Under the pieces are notes generated by a model, which saw only the letters and a list, made by a program, of their open reading frames with translations, ran no database searches and was not told the DNA's origin. Below, one piece after another: positions 44,417-52,828 of a DNA stretch of 64,000 nt (the first letter of the stretch is position 1; each line of letters starts with the position of its first letter). The stretch is from Kineosporia aurantiaca JCM 3230 (lineage in GTDB: Bacteria > Actinomycetota > Actinomycetes > Actinomycetales > Kineosporiaceae). Position numbers and translations under genes: made by a program. Location: NCBI GenBank assembly GCA_000719025.1, contig JODP01000001.1, positions 558,001 through 622,000 on the forward strand, read 5' to 3'.

Positions 44417-44942
44417 GCGAGGTCACCCCCAGCCGGGCCCGGACCGCCGGGACCAGCGAGGCGGCGTTCGCCTCGCCCCACTCGGCGGTGATCTGGTCCA
44501 GCTCGGCGATCCGGGGCATCACCAGGTACAGGCCCCGGGTCGGCACGGTGGCGCCCAGCTCGACCAGGAGCGGACGCAGGTTGACCTCGGTGGCCATGGC
44601 GTGGGTGTCGGCCGCCCCGGTCATCACCGGTACCGCCACCACACCGCCCAGGCCGTTGCTGGGGTAGCGGTCCAGGAAGGCCTTGAGCAGGCCGGTGTAG
44701 GTGGCCTTGTAGGTCGGCGAGGCGACCACCAGGACATCGCTGGCGGCCACCGCGTCGTTCAGCTCGGCCAGGGTCGGCTCCGGCCATTCGAACAGGCGGG
44801 AGGAGTAGTCGGCCAGATCGATGATCTGACGCTCGGCCGGTTCGCCGGGCAGCAGCTTCTCGATCACGTCGGCAACGGACTCCGCGACGCGGAGGGTACG
44901 GGAGGCGGGCTTGGGATTACCCACCACTACGGCGATCTTCAC
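44409..44942 (-). CDS. NADPH-dependent FMN reductase (SsuE-like)
   Basis: A 177-residue flavodoxin-fold FMN reductase. It starts VKIAVVVGNPKPASRTLRVAE, the FMN phosphate-binding loop, and has VLVVASPTYKATYTGLLKAFLD and VAVPVMTGAADTHAMATEV, all typical of SsuE/MsuE. GTG 44942 begins right at the flavodoxin strand; an ATG at 44954 adds four residues, but its AAGG is too close. Transcription probably starts about 190 nt upstream from a near-consensus promoter, leaving a long untranslated leader. With the overlapping flavin reductase gene it forms a two-gene operon, likely feeding reduced FMN to a two-component monooxygenase. Confidence 0.85.
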   Translation of the reverse strand: MKIAVVVGNPKPASRTLRVAESVADVIEKLLPGEPAERQIIDLADYSSRLFEWPEPTLAELNDAVAASDVLVVASPTYKATYTGLLKAFLDRYPSNGLGGVVAVPVMTGAADTHAMATEVNLRPLLVELGATVPTRGLYLVMPRIAELDQITAEWGEANAASLVPAVRARLGVTSHG

Positions 44943-45217
44943 CGTTCCACACATCCTTCACAGCAGCCGGGCGCGGTGCCGGACTCAGCACCGTGCTTAC
45001 GAGATGGTCAGCCCCTGCTCGCCGGCCGGCCACCCGATGCGCGCGGTGCGGGCAGCCAGAAATGCCTGCGAGGCAGGACCATTCACCTGTCGCGTTCTTG
45101 TGTCGCGACGGCGGCTGCAACGTCTTACGCTGCTCCTATCGATATTAGGTTCACCTTGCGGGCTGTCAAGATTCTGCACCGAAACAGTGAGCTTCGCCTC
45201 CCCAACCCCCCGCCAAA
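44943..45217 (-). other. Long untranslated leader of the FMN-reductase operon
   Basis: This gap holds the promoter at 45142-45169 and a leader of about 190 nt. It has short potential frames (for example an ATG following GACAGGTGA that encodes about 23 residues) and a CCTGCCTCGCAGG hairpin, but no riboswitch class that I can name and no cysteine-rich leader peptide. Some regulatory function is possible. Confidence 0.4.
45142..45169 (-). promoter_or_regulatory. Near-consensus promoter of the FMN-reductase operon
   Basis: On the minus strand a perfect -35 TTGACA (45169-45164) is followed after 16 nt by -10 TAATAT (45147-45142). It is the best housekeeping-type promoter in the window. Confidence 0.75.
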
Positions 45218-45315
45218 CCTTTCGTGATCATGGACTTTCTCCCCCGTGATCATGGAGTTCCTCCCCGGGGAAGAAGTCCATGATCACGGGGAAAGAAGTC
45301 CATGATCACGAAAGG
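45218..45315. repeat. Nested inverted repeat, GTGATCATG family (copy 2)
   Basis: The outer arms are 20-bp perfect complements (45218-45237 and 45296-45315, CCTTTCGTGATCATGGACTT). The inner arms are CCCCGTGATCATGGA (45242-45256) and its complement (45277-45291). The layout and core match copy 1 at 29859-29945, but the base after the core changes from GCA to GGA in all four arms, as if conserved by pairing. It lies at the end of the sugar ABC permease gene, and should end that transcript. Confidence 0.85.
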
Positions 45316-45319
45316 GGTT

Positions 45320-46186
45320 TTACTTGACCGAGCCGGCAGTGAGGCCTCCGACCAGGTGTTTCTCGATCATGGCGAAGAGGATCACGACCGGGACGACGGC
45401 GATCAGGGACGCCGCGAACAGCTCGTCCCAGTGCTGCTGGTACCCCGTCACGTAGCTGCTGATGCCCACCGTCAACGGCTTCTTGGAATCGTCCTGCATC
45501 AGGGTCAGGGCCACCACGTACTCGTTCCAGGCCGCGATGAACGTGAAGATCACCGTGGTCACCAGGCCGGGCAGGGTGAGCGGGAGCATCACGTGCCAGA
45601 GCGTCCGGACCCGGCCGCAGCCGTCCAGGTGGGCGGCCTCCTCGACGTCCTTCGGGATCGAGGCGAAGAACCCCTGCAGGATCCAGATCGCGAAGGCCAG
45701 GTTGAACGCCGAGTTGGTGATGATGATCGACAGGTAGGTGTTGACCAGGGTGAGGTCGAAGAACTCCCGGTACAGCCCGACCACCAGCGAGGTCGGGCTG
45801 AACATCTGGGTGATCAGGACGACCAGCAGGAACGCGGTGCGGCCGGGGAACCGGAACCGGGCGGTGAAGTAGGCCGCCGGGATCGCCGCCAGCAGCACGA
45901 TCACCGTGGAGGAGATCGCGACGATGAGGGACGTCTTCAGCCAGTTCAGGAAGCGGTCGTCGGACAGCACGGTGCCGAACGTGTTCCACTGCCATTCCCG
46001 CGGGAGGAACGTGGGCGGGGAGGAGAGCACGTCGCTGGCCGGGCGCAGGGCGTCCAGCAGCATCACCGCGTAGGGCGAGACGAAGATCAGGGTGATGATC
46101 AGCCCGATCAGCGAAAGGTAGTACGGGCGAAGCCGTTTGCGTAGGGACGCCGGGCGCCGGGTTCGCGGGGGAGTCAGGACGGTCAT
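45320..46186 (-). CDS. Carbohydrate ABC transporter permease (MalG type)
   Basis: A 288-residue inner-membrane permease with six helices. The MalG-family EAA loop is in DVEEAAHLDGCGRVRTLWHVMLPLTLPGL. It forms the channel with the MalF-type partner; the start overlaps the partner's stop by 4 bp. No ATPase gene is in the operon, so a shared MsiK-like ATPase elsewhere is likely, as in other actinobacteria. Confidence 0.92.
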   Translation of the reverse strand: MTVLTPPRTRRPASLRKRLRPYYLSLIGLIITLIFVSPYAVMLLDALRPASDVLSSPPTFLPREWQWNTFGTVLSDDRFLNWLKTSLIVAISSTVIVLLAAIPAAYFTARFRFPGRTAFLLVVLITQMFSPTSLVVGLYREFFDLTLVNTYLSIIITNSAFNLAFAIWILQGFFASIPKDVEEAAHLDGCGRVRTLWHVMLPLTLPGLVTTVIFTFIAAWNEYVVALTLMQDDSKKPLTVGISSYVTGYQQHWDELFAASLIAVVPVVILFAMIEKHLVGGLTAGSVK

Positions 46187-47172
46187 CCTTGCGTCACCTC
46201 CCTCCAGCGGATGATCCGCAGGTAGACCATCACCACGATCAGGATCAGCAGGACGTTGATCACGGCCATCGCGGCGGACATGCCGACGCTGCGCTCGGCC
46301 GCCTTGAACGCCAGCTTGTAGCTGTAGGTGATCGAGGTGTCATGGGTGAAGCCGGGGTTGCGGTCGTTCAGGGTGTAGACCACCGGGAACGAGTTGAACA
46401 CGTAGATCAGGTTCAGCACGCTGGCCACCAGCAGCGCCGGGCGCAGCAGGGGCAGGGTGATGTACCGGTAGATCTTCCAGGGCGAGGCGCCGTCCATCCG
46501 GGCCGCCTCGACGATGTCCGTGGGGATCGCGTTCAGCCCGGCCAGCAGCACGTAACCGGTGAACGGCAGCGAGACGAACACGCCCACGCCGATCATCGAG
46601 GGCATCACCCAGGAGTCGTTGCCCAGGAAGTCGATCGGCGAGCCGATGATGTGCAGGCCGGTCAGCAGCCGGTTCAGGATGCCGTGGTTGTAGTCCAGGA
46701 TCAGCGTGAACAGCCGCGCGGTGATCACCAGCGAGGCGGCCCAGGGGATGATGATGGCCCACCGCATGACGGTTCGGCCGACGAACTCCTTGGACATGAA
46801 CTGGGCCAGCGCTAGGCCGATCAGGATGGTCAGCGCGACCACCACGACGACCCAGATCAGCGTGTTGCCGAGCACCGTCCACAGGTCGTCGTCCTGAAAG
46901 ATGGCCTTGTAGTTGTCGAATCCGGCCGAGCCCTTGCGCAGGCCGGTGATCGAGTAGTCCGACATCGACGCCCGGACCAGGGCGATGGCCGGGTAGACCA
47001 CCACCGCGGCGATCAGGAAGACCGGGACGATCAGCCAGGGGATGGCGGAGAGGCCGCTGGCGTAACCACTTTCGTGACGCCGGCGGCGCTTGGGGGAACT
47101 CGGGGCGGGCGCCGCCGCGGGCGCGGCCGGCGAACCGGCCGCGCCCGCAGGGACGTCGATCTGGTCGGTCAA
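46183..47172 (-). CDS. Carbohydrate ABC transporter permease (MalF type)
   Basis: A 329-residue permease. An Ala/Pro-rich cytoplasmic N-terminus (about 40 residues) precedes six helices; the EAA loop is in DIVEAARMDGASPWKIYRYITLPLLRPALL. The TTG start follows the binding-protein stop directly, with GGGAG 6 nt upstream. It is the middle gene of the sugar importer operon. Confidence 0.92.
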   Translation of the reverse strand: MTDQIDVPAGAAGSPAAPAAAPAPSSPKRRRRHESGYASGLSAIPWLIVPVFLIAAVVVYPAIALVRASMSDYSITGLRKGSAGFDNYKAIFQDDDLWTVLGNTLIWVVVVVALTILIGLALAQFMSKEFVGRTVMRWAIIIPWAASLVITARLFTLILDYNHGILNRLLTGLHIIGSPIDFLGNDSWVMPSMIGVGVFVSLPFTGYVLLAGLNAIPTDIVEAARMDGASPWKIYRYITLPLLRPALLVASVLNLIYVFNSFPVVYTLNDRNPGFTHDTSITYSYKLAFKAAERSVGMSAAMAVINVLLILIVVMVYLRIIRWREVTQG

Positions 47173-47174
47173 CC

Positions 47175-48437
47175 TCAGCTCCCGGACTCGGCCTGCTTCT
47201 GCAGGTCGTCCAGAACCGCCTTCGGGTCACCGCCCGAGGCCACCGCCTTGCCGATCGACTGCTGCACGGCCAGCTTGATGGTGTCCCACTTCGGGTCGTC
47301 GGTCGGGGTCAGCTGCACCCCGGTCAGGGTGTCCAGGTAGACCTTCAGCGAGGCGTCCGAGCTGAACTTCTCCACACCGGTCTTGGTGACCGGCAGGAAG
47401 CCCTCGGTCTTGATGAAGGTGTTCACCTGGTCGGGCTGGTAATACAGGTCGTAGAAGGCCTTGATGGCGTCGGCGTTGCCGTCCTTCTTGAACGCCATCA
47501 GATAGTCGGTGACGCCGTAGGACTTGGGGGCCGAGCCGGTGTTGGACGGCATCGGGGCGACGCCGTAGTCCACCTTCTTGGCCTCGTCGAGCTGCGCGGC
47601 CAGCGGCGAGAAGCCGACCACCATGCCGGACTTGCCGCCCGCGAAGTCGGCGAACGCGCCGTCGGTGCGGTTGGTCTTGCCCGGGTTGTTCTGGGTGACC
47701 TTCTCGTCGGCGAGCTTCTTCAGGAACTCCAGCGTCGCGACGTTCTGGGACGAGTTGATCGTCCACTTGCCGTCGGTCTTCCAGTTGCCGCCGTTGTTGA
47801 ACATCCAGATCGAGAACTCGGCCTGGGCCTCCTCCGGGCCGAGCGGCTCGTCGTAGCCGATCGTCCCGTCGCCCAGGGCGGCGATCTTCTTGGCGTCCGC
47901 CTCGAATTCGTCCCAGGTGGTCGGCGGCGCCGCGATGTTCGCCTTCTTGAACAGCGTCTTGTTGTAGAACAGGGCGCGGGCCGAGGACAGGTCCGGCATG
48001 CCGTAGAGCTTGCCCTCGTAGGTGCCGCTCTGCACGAAGTTCGGCAGCAGGTCGGACTTCACGTCCGCCGACAGCACGTCGTCGGAGCTGTAGAGCAGAC
48101 CGTCCTTGGCGTAGCTGGCGTACGCGTTGAGGTTCAGGATGTCCGGCGGGTTGCCGTTCTGGATCATCGTGCTGCTGGTCTGGTCGATGTCGTCCCAGCT
48201 GACCACCTGGACGTCCAGCTTGATGCCGGTCTTCTCCTGGTAGGTCTTGGCGAAGCTGGACCAGAAACCGGCGGTCTTGTCCGAGTACTCGGCCGCGACC
48301 AGCTTGATCTCCTTGACCTTCGACCCGCTGTCGCCGGCCGCGTCGCTGCCACCGCCACCGGTGCCCCCGCCGCACGCGGTGAGGGTGAGAGCCAGGCCGG
48401 TGATACCGACCATGAGGCCCTGGGTTCGTCTGTTCAT
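47175..48437 (-). CDS. Extracellular sugar-binding lipoprotein of the ABC importer
   Basis: A 420-residue solute-binding protein. The lipobox LTACGGG (about residue 20-26) marks a lipid-anchored protein. The mature part has the type-I sugar-binding pattern: EIKLVAAEYSDKTAGFWSSFAKTYQEKTGIKLDVQ, PPDILNLNAYASYAKDGLL, GKLYGMPDLSSARALFYNKTLFKKA and FAGGKSGMVVGFSPLA. The substrate cannot be told from sequence; an oligosaccharide is likely. ATG 48437 has AGGAG 8 nt upstream. It heads the importer operon and has a palindromic operator over its promoter. Confidence 0.93.
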   Translation of the reverse strand: MNRRTQGLMVGITGLALTLTACGGGTGGGGSDAAGDSGSKVKEIKLVAAEYSDKTAGFWSSFAKTYQEKTGIKLDVQVVSWDDIDQTSSTMIQNGNPPDILNLNAYASYAKDGLLYSSDDVLSADVKSDLLPNFVQSGTYEGKLYGMPDLSSARALFYNKTLFKKANIAAPPTTWDEFEADAKKIAALGDGTIGYDEPLGPEEAQAEFSIWMFNNGGNWKTDGKWTINSSQNVATLEFLKKLADEKVTQNNPGKTNRTDGAFADFAGGKSGMVVGFSPLAAQLDEAKKVDYGVAPMPSNTGSAPKSYGVTDYLMAFKKDGNADAIKAFYDLYYQPDQVNTFIKTEGFLPVTKTGVEKFSSDASLKVYLDTLTGVQLTPTDDPKWDTIKLAVQQSIGKAVASGGDPKAVLDDLQKQAESGS

Positions 48438-48535
48438 CGCAGAAACTCCTGTGTGCCTGATCCGACGGGGAGGAGGTGCCTTCCGGTGGGCCCGGGAGCT
48501 CCCGGTGAACCGCTCGTGAAGGGGTTTATAAAGAC

Positions 48536-48558
48536 GCCTTACGATTTGGCCGTAAGGC
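48536..48558. promoter_or_regulatory. Operator palindrome of the sugar importer operon
   Basis: GCCTTACG (48536-48543) and CGTAAGGC (48551-48558) form a perfect 8-bp dyad with a 7-nt spacer. A minus-strand -10 TATAAA lies at 48530-48525, so the dyad covers the -35 region. This is the pattern of a repressor site (LacI, ROK or GntR type); the regulator is not next to it. Confidence 0.7.
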
Positions 48559-48711
48559 TCGCGCACGAATCCGGACGCCGTCAAGGGGTCCTGTCCGGGA
48601 TCTGTGCGGTTACCTCGAACGACCCTGCCCGGGACACAAGGGCCACACAGCCGCGAAACTCGCCGGAAACGTCCTCAATCCTCGCTCCTAGGCCTGTGAC
48701 CAGGCAAAACG

Positions 48712-48752
48712 CGAGAGGACGCCGAAGAGCGGGGCTCTTCGGCGTCCTCTCG
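48712..48752 (-). terminator. Strong terminator after zwf (19-bp perfect stem)
   Basis: Positions 48712-48730 and 48734-48752 are perfectly complementary with a GGG loop. On the minus strand the hairpin is followed by GCGTTTTG, a U-run. Confidence 0.9.
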
Positions 48753-48828
48753 ACCCACGGATGGAGCAGCGGGGGGAGCGTCGCCTAACGGTTTGCGAAC
48801 GAACCGGTTACGCCGGTTGACGCCTTCG

Positions 48829-50325
48829 TTACCGGTGCTCGCGCCAGGCCCGCTCGAACGGCAGCCGCCAGGCGTGCGGGGCGATCAGCTGGTGGATCGC
48901 GTTCGGCCCCCAGGTGCCCGGCGAGTAGGGCTTGACCGGCGGCGGGTCCTCCAGCAGCGGGATGGACCGCTCCCAGAGGCTCTCGATGCCCTCGGCCGTG
49001 GTGAACAGCGTGTGGTCACCCTTCATCGCGTCCAGGATCAGCCGCTCGTAGGCCTCCAGGACGTCGCCGGCCCGCTCGGTCTCCTGGGTGGAGAACTGCA
49101 TCGACAGCTTGTCCAGCTTCATCCCCGGGCCGGGCCGCTTACCGTAGAACGACAGCGACACCTTGGAGGCGTCGGCCAGGTCGAAGGTCAGGTGGTCCGG
49201 ACCGGCCGCGCCGACCCCCGACCCGGCCGGGAACATCGACTTCGGCGCCTCCTTGAAGGCGATCGAGATGATCCGCGCGCCCTCCGCGAGCCGCTTGCCG
49301 GTGCGCAGGTAGAACGGCACCCCGGCCCAGCGCCAGTTGTCGATGCCGGCCCGCAGGGCGATGAAGGTCTCGGTGTCGGAGTCGCGGGCGACCCCTTCCT
49401 CACCGCGGTAGCCGCTGTACTGGCCGCGGACCACGTCGCGCGGGTCGATCGGCAGCATGGAGCGGAAGACCTTGTTCTTCTCCTCGCTGATCGCCCGCGG
49501 TTCCAGGGCGGTCGGCGGCTCCATCGCGACGAACGCCATCACCTGGAGCAGGTGGGTGACCACCATGTCCTTGTAGGCGCCGGTGCTCTCGTAGAAGTTC
49601 GCCCGGCCGCCCAGGCCCAGCGTCTCCGGGATGTCGATCTGCACGTGATCGATGAAGTTGCGGTTCCAGATCGGCTCGAAAAGGCCGTTGGCGAACCGGA
49701 AGGCGAGGATGTTCTGGGCCGCCTCCTTGCCCAGGAAGTGGTCGATCCGGAAGATCTGGCTCTCCCGGAACGTCTCGTGGACCTGGTCGTTCAGGATGAT
49801 GGCGGAGGTCAGGTCGGTACCGAACGGCTTCTCCATCACCACCCGGGAACGCTCGACCAGCTTCGCGTCGCGCAGCATGGTGATCACCGCCAGGGCGGCC
49901 TTGGGCGGCACGCTCAGGTAGTGCAGGCGGCGGGCGTCCGGCCCGAGCTGGGCCTCCGCGTCGTTGACCGCCTTGGCCAGGGCCTCGGGCCCGGCCGACT
50001 GGGGTACGTAACAGAGATTCTTGGCAAAGGTGTCCCACTGCTCCTCGGAGAGCTTGTGGGTACCGAACTCGTTCATGGCGGCGTGGGCGAAGGTGCGGAA
50101 CGCATCGTCGCTCATGTCCTCGAGAGAGGTGCCGACCACGCGGATGTCCGGGGCCAGCGCGGACGCGGCCAGGTGGGCCATGCCGGGCAGCAGCTTGCGG
50201 CGGGCCAGGTCGCCGGTGGCCCCGAACAGCACGATCACGTGCGGGGCAAGGGACTCCTGCCCGCCGCGCGACGGCCGGGACCCGGGAGCCGGGTAGGAAA
50301 TCGTCTGGGGTGCTAGATCGGACAC
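48829..50325 (-). CDS. zwf: Glucose-6-phosphate dehydrogenase
   Basis: A 498-residue enzyme that oxidises glucose-6-phosphate to 6-phosphogluconolactone, making NADPH at the head of the pentose-phosphate route. The nucleotide-binding motif is VIVLFGATGDLARRKLLPG, and the active-site signature is RIDHFLGKEAAQNILAFRF with catalytic His; EKPFG is also present. Length is normal. It starts at GTG with only a weak GAAG site. It stands alone rather than in the usual tkt-tal-zwf-opcA cluster, so it may be a second copy; it may also use F420 or NAD, but the fold here is classic Zwf. Confidence 0.95.
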   Translation of the reverse strand: MSDLAPQTISYPAPGSRPSRGGQESLAPHVIVLFGATGDLARRKLLPGMAHLAASALAPDIRVVGTSLEDMSDDAFRTFAHAAMNEFGTHKLSEEQWDTFAKNLCYVPQSAGPEALAKAVNDAEAQLGPDARRLHYLSVPPKAALAVITMLRDAKLVERSRVVMEKPFGTDLTSAIILNDQVHETFRESQIFRIDHFLGKEAAQNILAFRFANGLFEPIWNRNFIDHVQIDIPETLGLGGRANFYESTGAYKDMVVTHLLQVMAFVAMEPPTALEPRAISEEKNKVFRSMLPIDPRDVVRGQYSGYRGEEGVARDSDTETFIALRAGIDNWRWAGVPFYLRTGKRLAEGARIISIAFKEAPKSMFPAGSGVGAAGPDHLTFDLADASKVSLSFYGKRPGPGMKLDKLSMQFSTQETERAGDVLEAYERLILDAMKGDHTLFTTAEGIESLWERSIPLLEDPPPVKPYSPGTWGPNAIHQLIAPHAWRLPFERAWREHR

Positions 50326-50463
50326 AACTTCGATGATGGCACCACTGACCGCTCGGCGCGAAGGAGAGCAGGCCTAGTTGTCGTGGTGTCTGCCTCGGCT
50401 GTTCACCGCCCGGTCACCCCCGGGCTCAGTTCCGGGGGCCGAGGTGCCGATGACCCTGGCGAG

Positions 50464-52821
50464 ATGACGACCGGAGATGCCAGCGCGGCGCCGACGCCCG
50501 GGAACACCCCGGCGTCGTCCGATGGTGCGCGCCTGGGCGCGCCCGGGCCAGGGGTCCCGGTGCAGTTCACCCCGTCGGCCGAACCGGCCGAGACCAGCCG
50601 GCTGGCCGAGCTGCACACCCTGGACATCCTCGACACCCCCGGTGAGCAGGGCTTCGACGACCTGGCGACGCTCGCCTCGCAGCTCACCGGCTGCCCGATC
50701 GCGCTGGTCACGCTGGTCGATGCGCAACGCCAGTGGTTCAAGGCCAAGGTCGGCACCGATCTCTGCTCGATCAGCCGGGACGTGGCGTTCTGCGACTACG
50801 TGGTGCGCGGCCGCACCGAGCTCGAGGTGCCCGACCTACGGCAGGACCCCCGGTTCGCCCATAACCCCTTCGTCACCGGCCCACCCCGCGCGGTCTTCTA
50901 CGCCGGTTACCCGATCAGCACCGCCACCGGCAGTGTGCTCGGCACGATCTGCGTCATCGACCTGGTCGAGCGCACCCTCACGCTCACCCAGCGGGAACAG
51001 CTGCGGGCGCTCGCCCGGCAGGTCTCGACCCAGCTGGAGCTGCGCCGGCTGACCATCGAGCAGGCCCGGGAGATCGAGCTGCGGACCGCGACGCAGCGTC
51101 AGCTGGCCCGCTCGCGCAGTGAGTACCGGCTGCTCACTGAGAACTCCGGGGACGTGATCGCGCGCTGCACCATGGACGGCCGGATCACCTACATCAGCCC
51201 CTCAGTGAGCACCGTGCTCGGCGTGACCGTGCAACTCGAGCTGGGGGCGAACCTGCTCGGCCGGGTCCACCCGGAGGACCGGCCCGGGGTACGGGAGGCG
51301 TTCGAGGAGGTCCGGCTCGGCGATCCGCAGACGGTCACGGTCCGGATGCTGGCGGCGGACGGCCGCTGGCACTGGCTGGAGTGCACGCTCGCCCCGCTCT
51401 ACGACCCGGAGAAGGGCGAACCGGAGATTCACTGCGCGGCCCGGGAAGTGACCGAACGGGTGGACGCCGCGGCCCGGGTCGCCCGGTCGGAGGAGCAGTT
51501 CCGCAGCATTTTCCACGGTTCCCCGATGGGGATCACGCTGACCGACACCGAGGGCCGGGTGCTCTCGGCCAACCCGGCCATGTGCCGGTTGCTCGGAGTG
51601 GCGGAGAAAGACCTGGTCGGGCGGCTGCGGTCGGAGTTCATTCATCCGGCCGACACGACCCTGCACCCGGGCGCGATGCAGGAACTGAAGAACCGGCCGG
51701 GCGAGAGCCTGGAGGTGGTGGTCCGGTTCCGCCGGGCCGACGGGGTGCTGGCCTGGGCCTCCGCGTGGCTCAGCTGGATCCACGACGGGAGCCCCGAACC
51801 GCACCTGCTGGCCCACGTCTTCGACATCACCGACCGCCGCCGGGCCGAGATGGCCCTGGCGGACAGTGAGGCCAACCTGTCCGCGATCAACCGGGTGACC
51901 CGCCGGATCCTGTCCGGGGAGGACGCCCGGGCCTCGATCGTCACCGCCCTGGTGGATATCGCGGAGGCCGAGGTGGCCAGCCTGTTCGAGATCAGCGCGC
52001 CCGACGAACTGGTGATCTCCGGCTCCTCGGACACCAGCCTGATCGGCACCACGTACCCGTTCGCCGGCATCCCGGTGACGGCCGCGGTCTGGCGGGAGGG
52101 CGAGTCGCTGTTCATCGAGCGGGCCGAGGACCACCCGATGCTGAATCAGGACCTGGCCCGGATGCTCGGCGCCAAGTCGATCCTCTACCAGCCGATCCTC
52201 TCCGGCGGCCAGGTGACCGCGCTGCTCGCGGTGACCTGGAGCCGGGTGCTCACCAACCTGACCGACCGGCGGGTGATGGCGGTCGCCCTCCTGGCCGACG
52301 AGGCGGCCTTCGCCCTGGAACACGACGCGTTGCTGCGTCGGTACGAGGAACTGGCCGGCACCGACCAGCTGACCGGGCTGCCGAACCGGCGCTCCTGGGA
52401 CGAGCGGCTGGCCGTACTGATCGCGGCGGCTCAGCGCAGCGGCGACCCGCTGGTGGTGGCGGTCGCCGACGTGGACCGGTTCAAGGCCTACAACGACACC
52501 CACGGCCATCTGGAGGGCGACGGGTTGCTGCGCGAGGTCGCGCGAGCGGTCAAGGCCGAACTGAGAACCGTTGACCTGGTGGCCCGTTGGGGCGGCGAGG
52601 AGTTCGCCATCGCCCTGCCGAACTGCGGTGACGCCGACGCCCGGACGGTGCTGGACCGGGTGCGGGAGTCGATGCCGCGGGGGCAGACGATCTCGATCGG
52701 CTACTGCCAGTGGGATCCGCAGGAACTTCCGGAAAGTCTGATGGACCGGGCCGACTCGGCCCTCTACGAGGCCAAGCGCTCCGGCCGGAACCGGGTGGTC
52801 TCGGCCGGAGACCTGGCCTAG
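50464..52821 (+). CDS. GAF-PAS-PAS-GAF diguanylate cyclase
   Basis: A 785-residue soluble signalling protein. Domains in order (rough, from ATG 50464): GAF (about 50-190, LVTLVDAQRQWFKAKVGTD), PAS (about 215-335, YRLLTENSGDVIARCTMDGRITYISPS), PAS (about 345-465, FRSIFHGSPMGITLTDTEGRVLSANPAM), a second GAF (about 480-610) and GGDEF (about 625-780). The active site is GGEEF in ARWGGEEFAIALP, and an inhibitory RxxD site (RTVD) lies five residues before it, so cyclic di-GMP synthesis with product inhibition is expected. No transmembrane helix. A GTG at 50383 is in frame and would add 27 disordered residues; neither start has a clear ribosome binding site. Confidence 0.9.
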   Translation: MTTGDASAAPTPGNTPASSDGARLGAPGPGVPVQFTPSAEPAETSRLAELHTLDILDTPGEQGFDDLATLASQLTGCPIALVTLVDAQRQWFKAKVGTDLCSISRDVAFCDYVVRGRTELEVPDLRQDPRFAHNPFVTGPPRAVFYAGYPISTATGSVLGTICVIDLVERTLTLTQREQLRALARQVSTQLELRRLTIEQAREIELRTATQRQLARSRSEYRLLTENSGDVIARCTMDGRITYISPSVSTVLGVTVQLELGANLLGRVHPEDRPGVREAFEEVRLGDPQTVTVRMLAADGRWHWLECTLAPLYDPEKGEPEIHCAAREVTERVDAAARVARSEEQFRSIFHGSPMGITLTDTEGRVLSANPAMCRLLGVAEKDLVGRLRSEFIHPADTTLHPGAMQELKNRPGESLEVVVRFRRADGVLAWASAWLSWIHDGSPEPHLLAHVFDITDRRRAEMALADSEANLSAINRVTRRILSGEDARASIVTALVDIAEAEVASLFEISAPDELVISGSSDTSLIGTTYPFAGIPVTAAVWREGESLFIERAEDHPMLNQDLARMLGAKSILYQPILSGGQVTALLAVTWSRVLTNLTDRRVMAVALLADEAAFALEHDALLRRYEELAGTDQLTGLPNRRSWDERLAVLIAAAQRSGDPLVVAVADVDRFKAYNDTHGHLEGDGLLREVARAVKAELRTVDLVARWGGEEFAIALPNCGDADARTVLDRVRESMPRGQTISIGYCQWDPQELPESLMDRADSALYEAKRSGRNRVVSAGDLA

Positions 52822-52828
52822 CGCTCCC

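Larger units (their letters stand above)
48438..48828 (-). other. Regulatory gap between sugar importer and zwf
   Basis: No protein-like frame. It contains the importer promoter (-10 TATAAA at 48530-48525), the operator at 48536-48558, and the zwf terminator at 48712-48752. The rest shows no feature I can name. Confidence 0.6.

Noticed and set aside
44943..45141. SAM or FMN riboswitch before the FMN reductase genes
   Set aside because: The conserved core sequences of these classes (for example the FMN AGGATATGAGG element) are absent.
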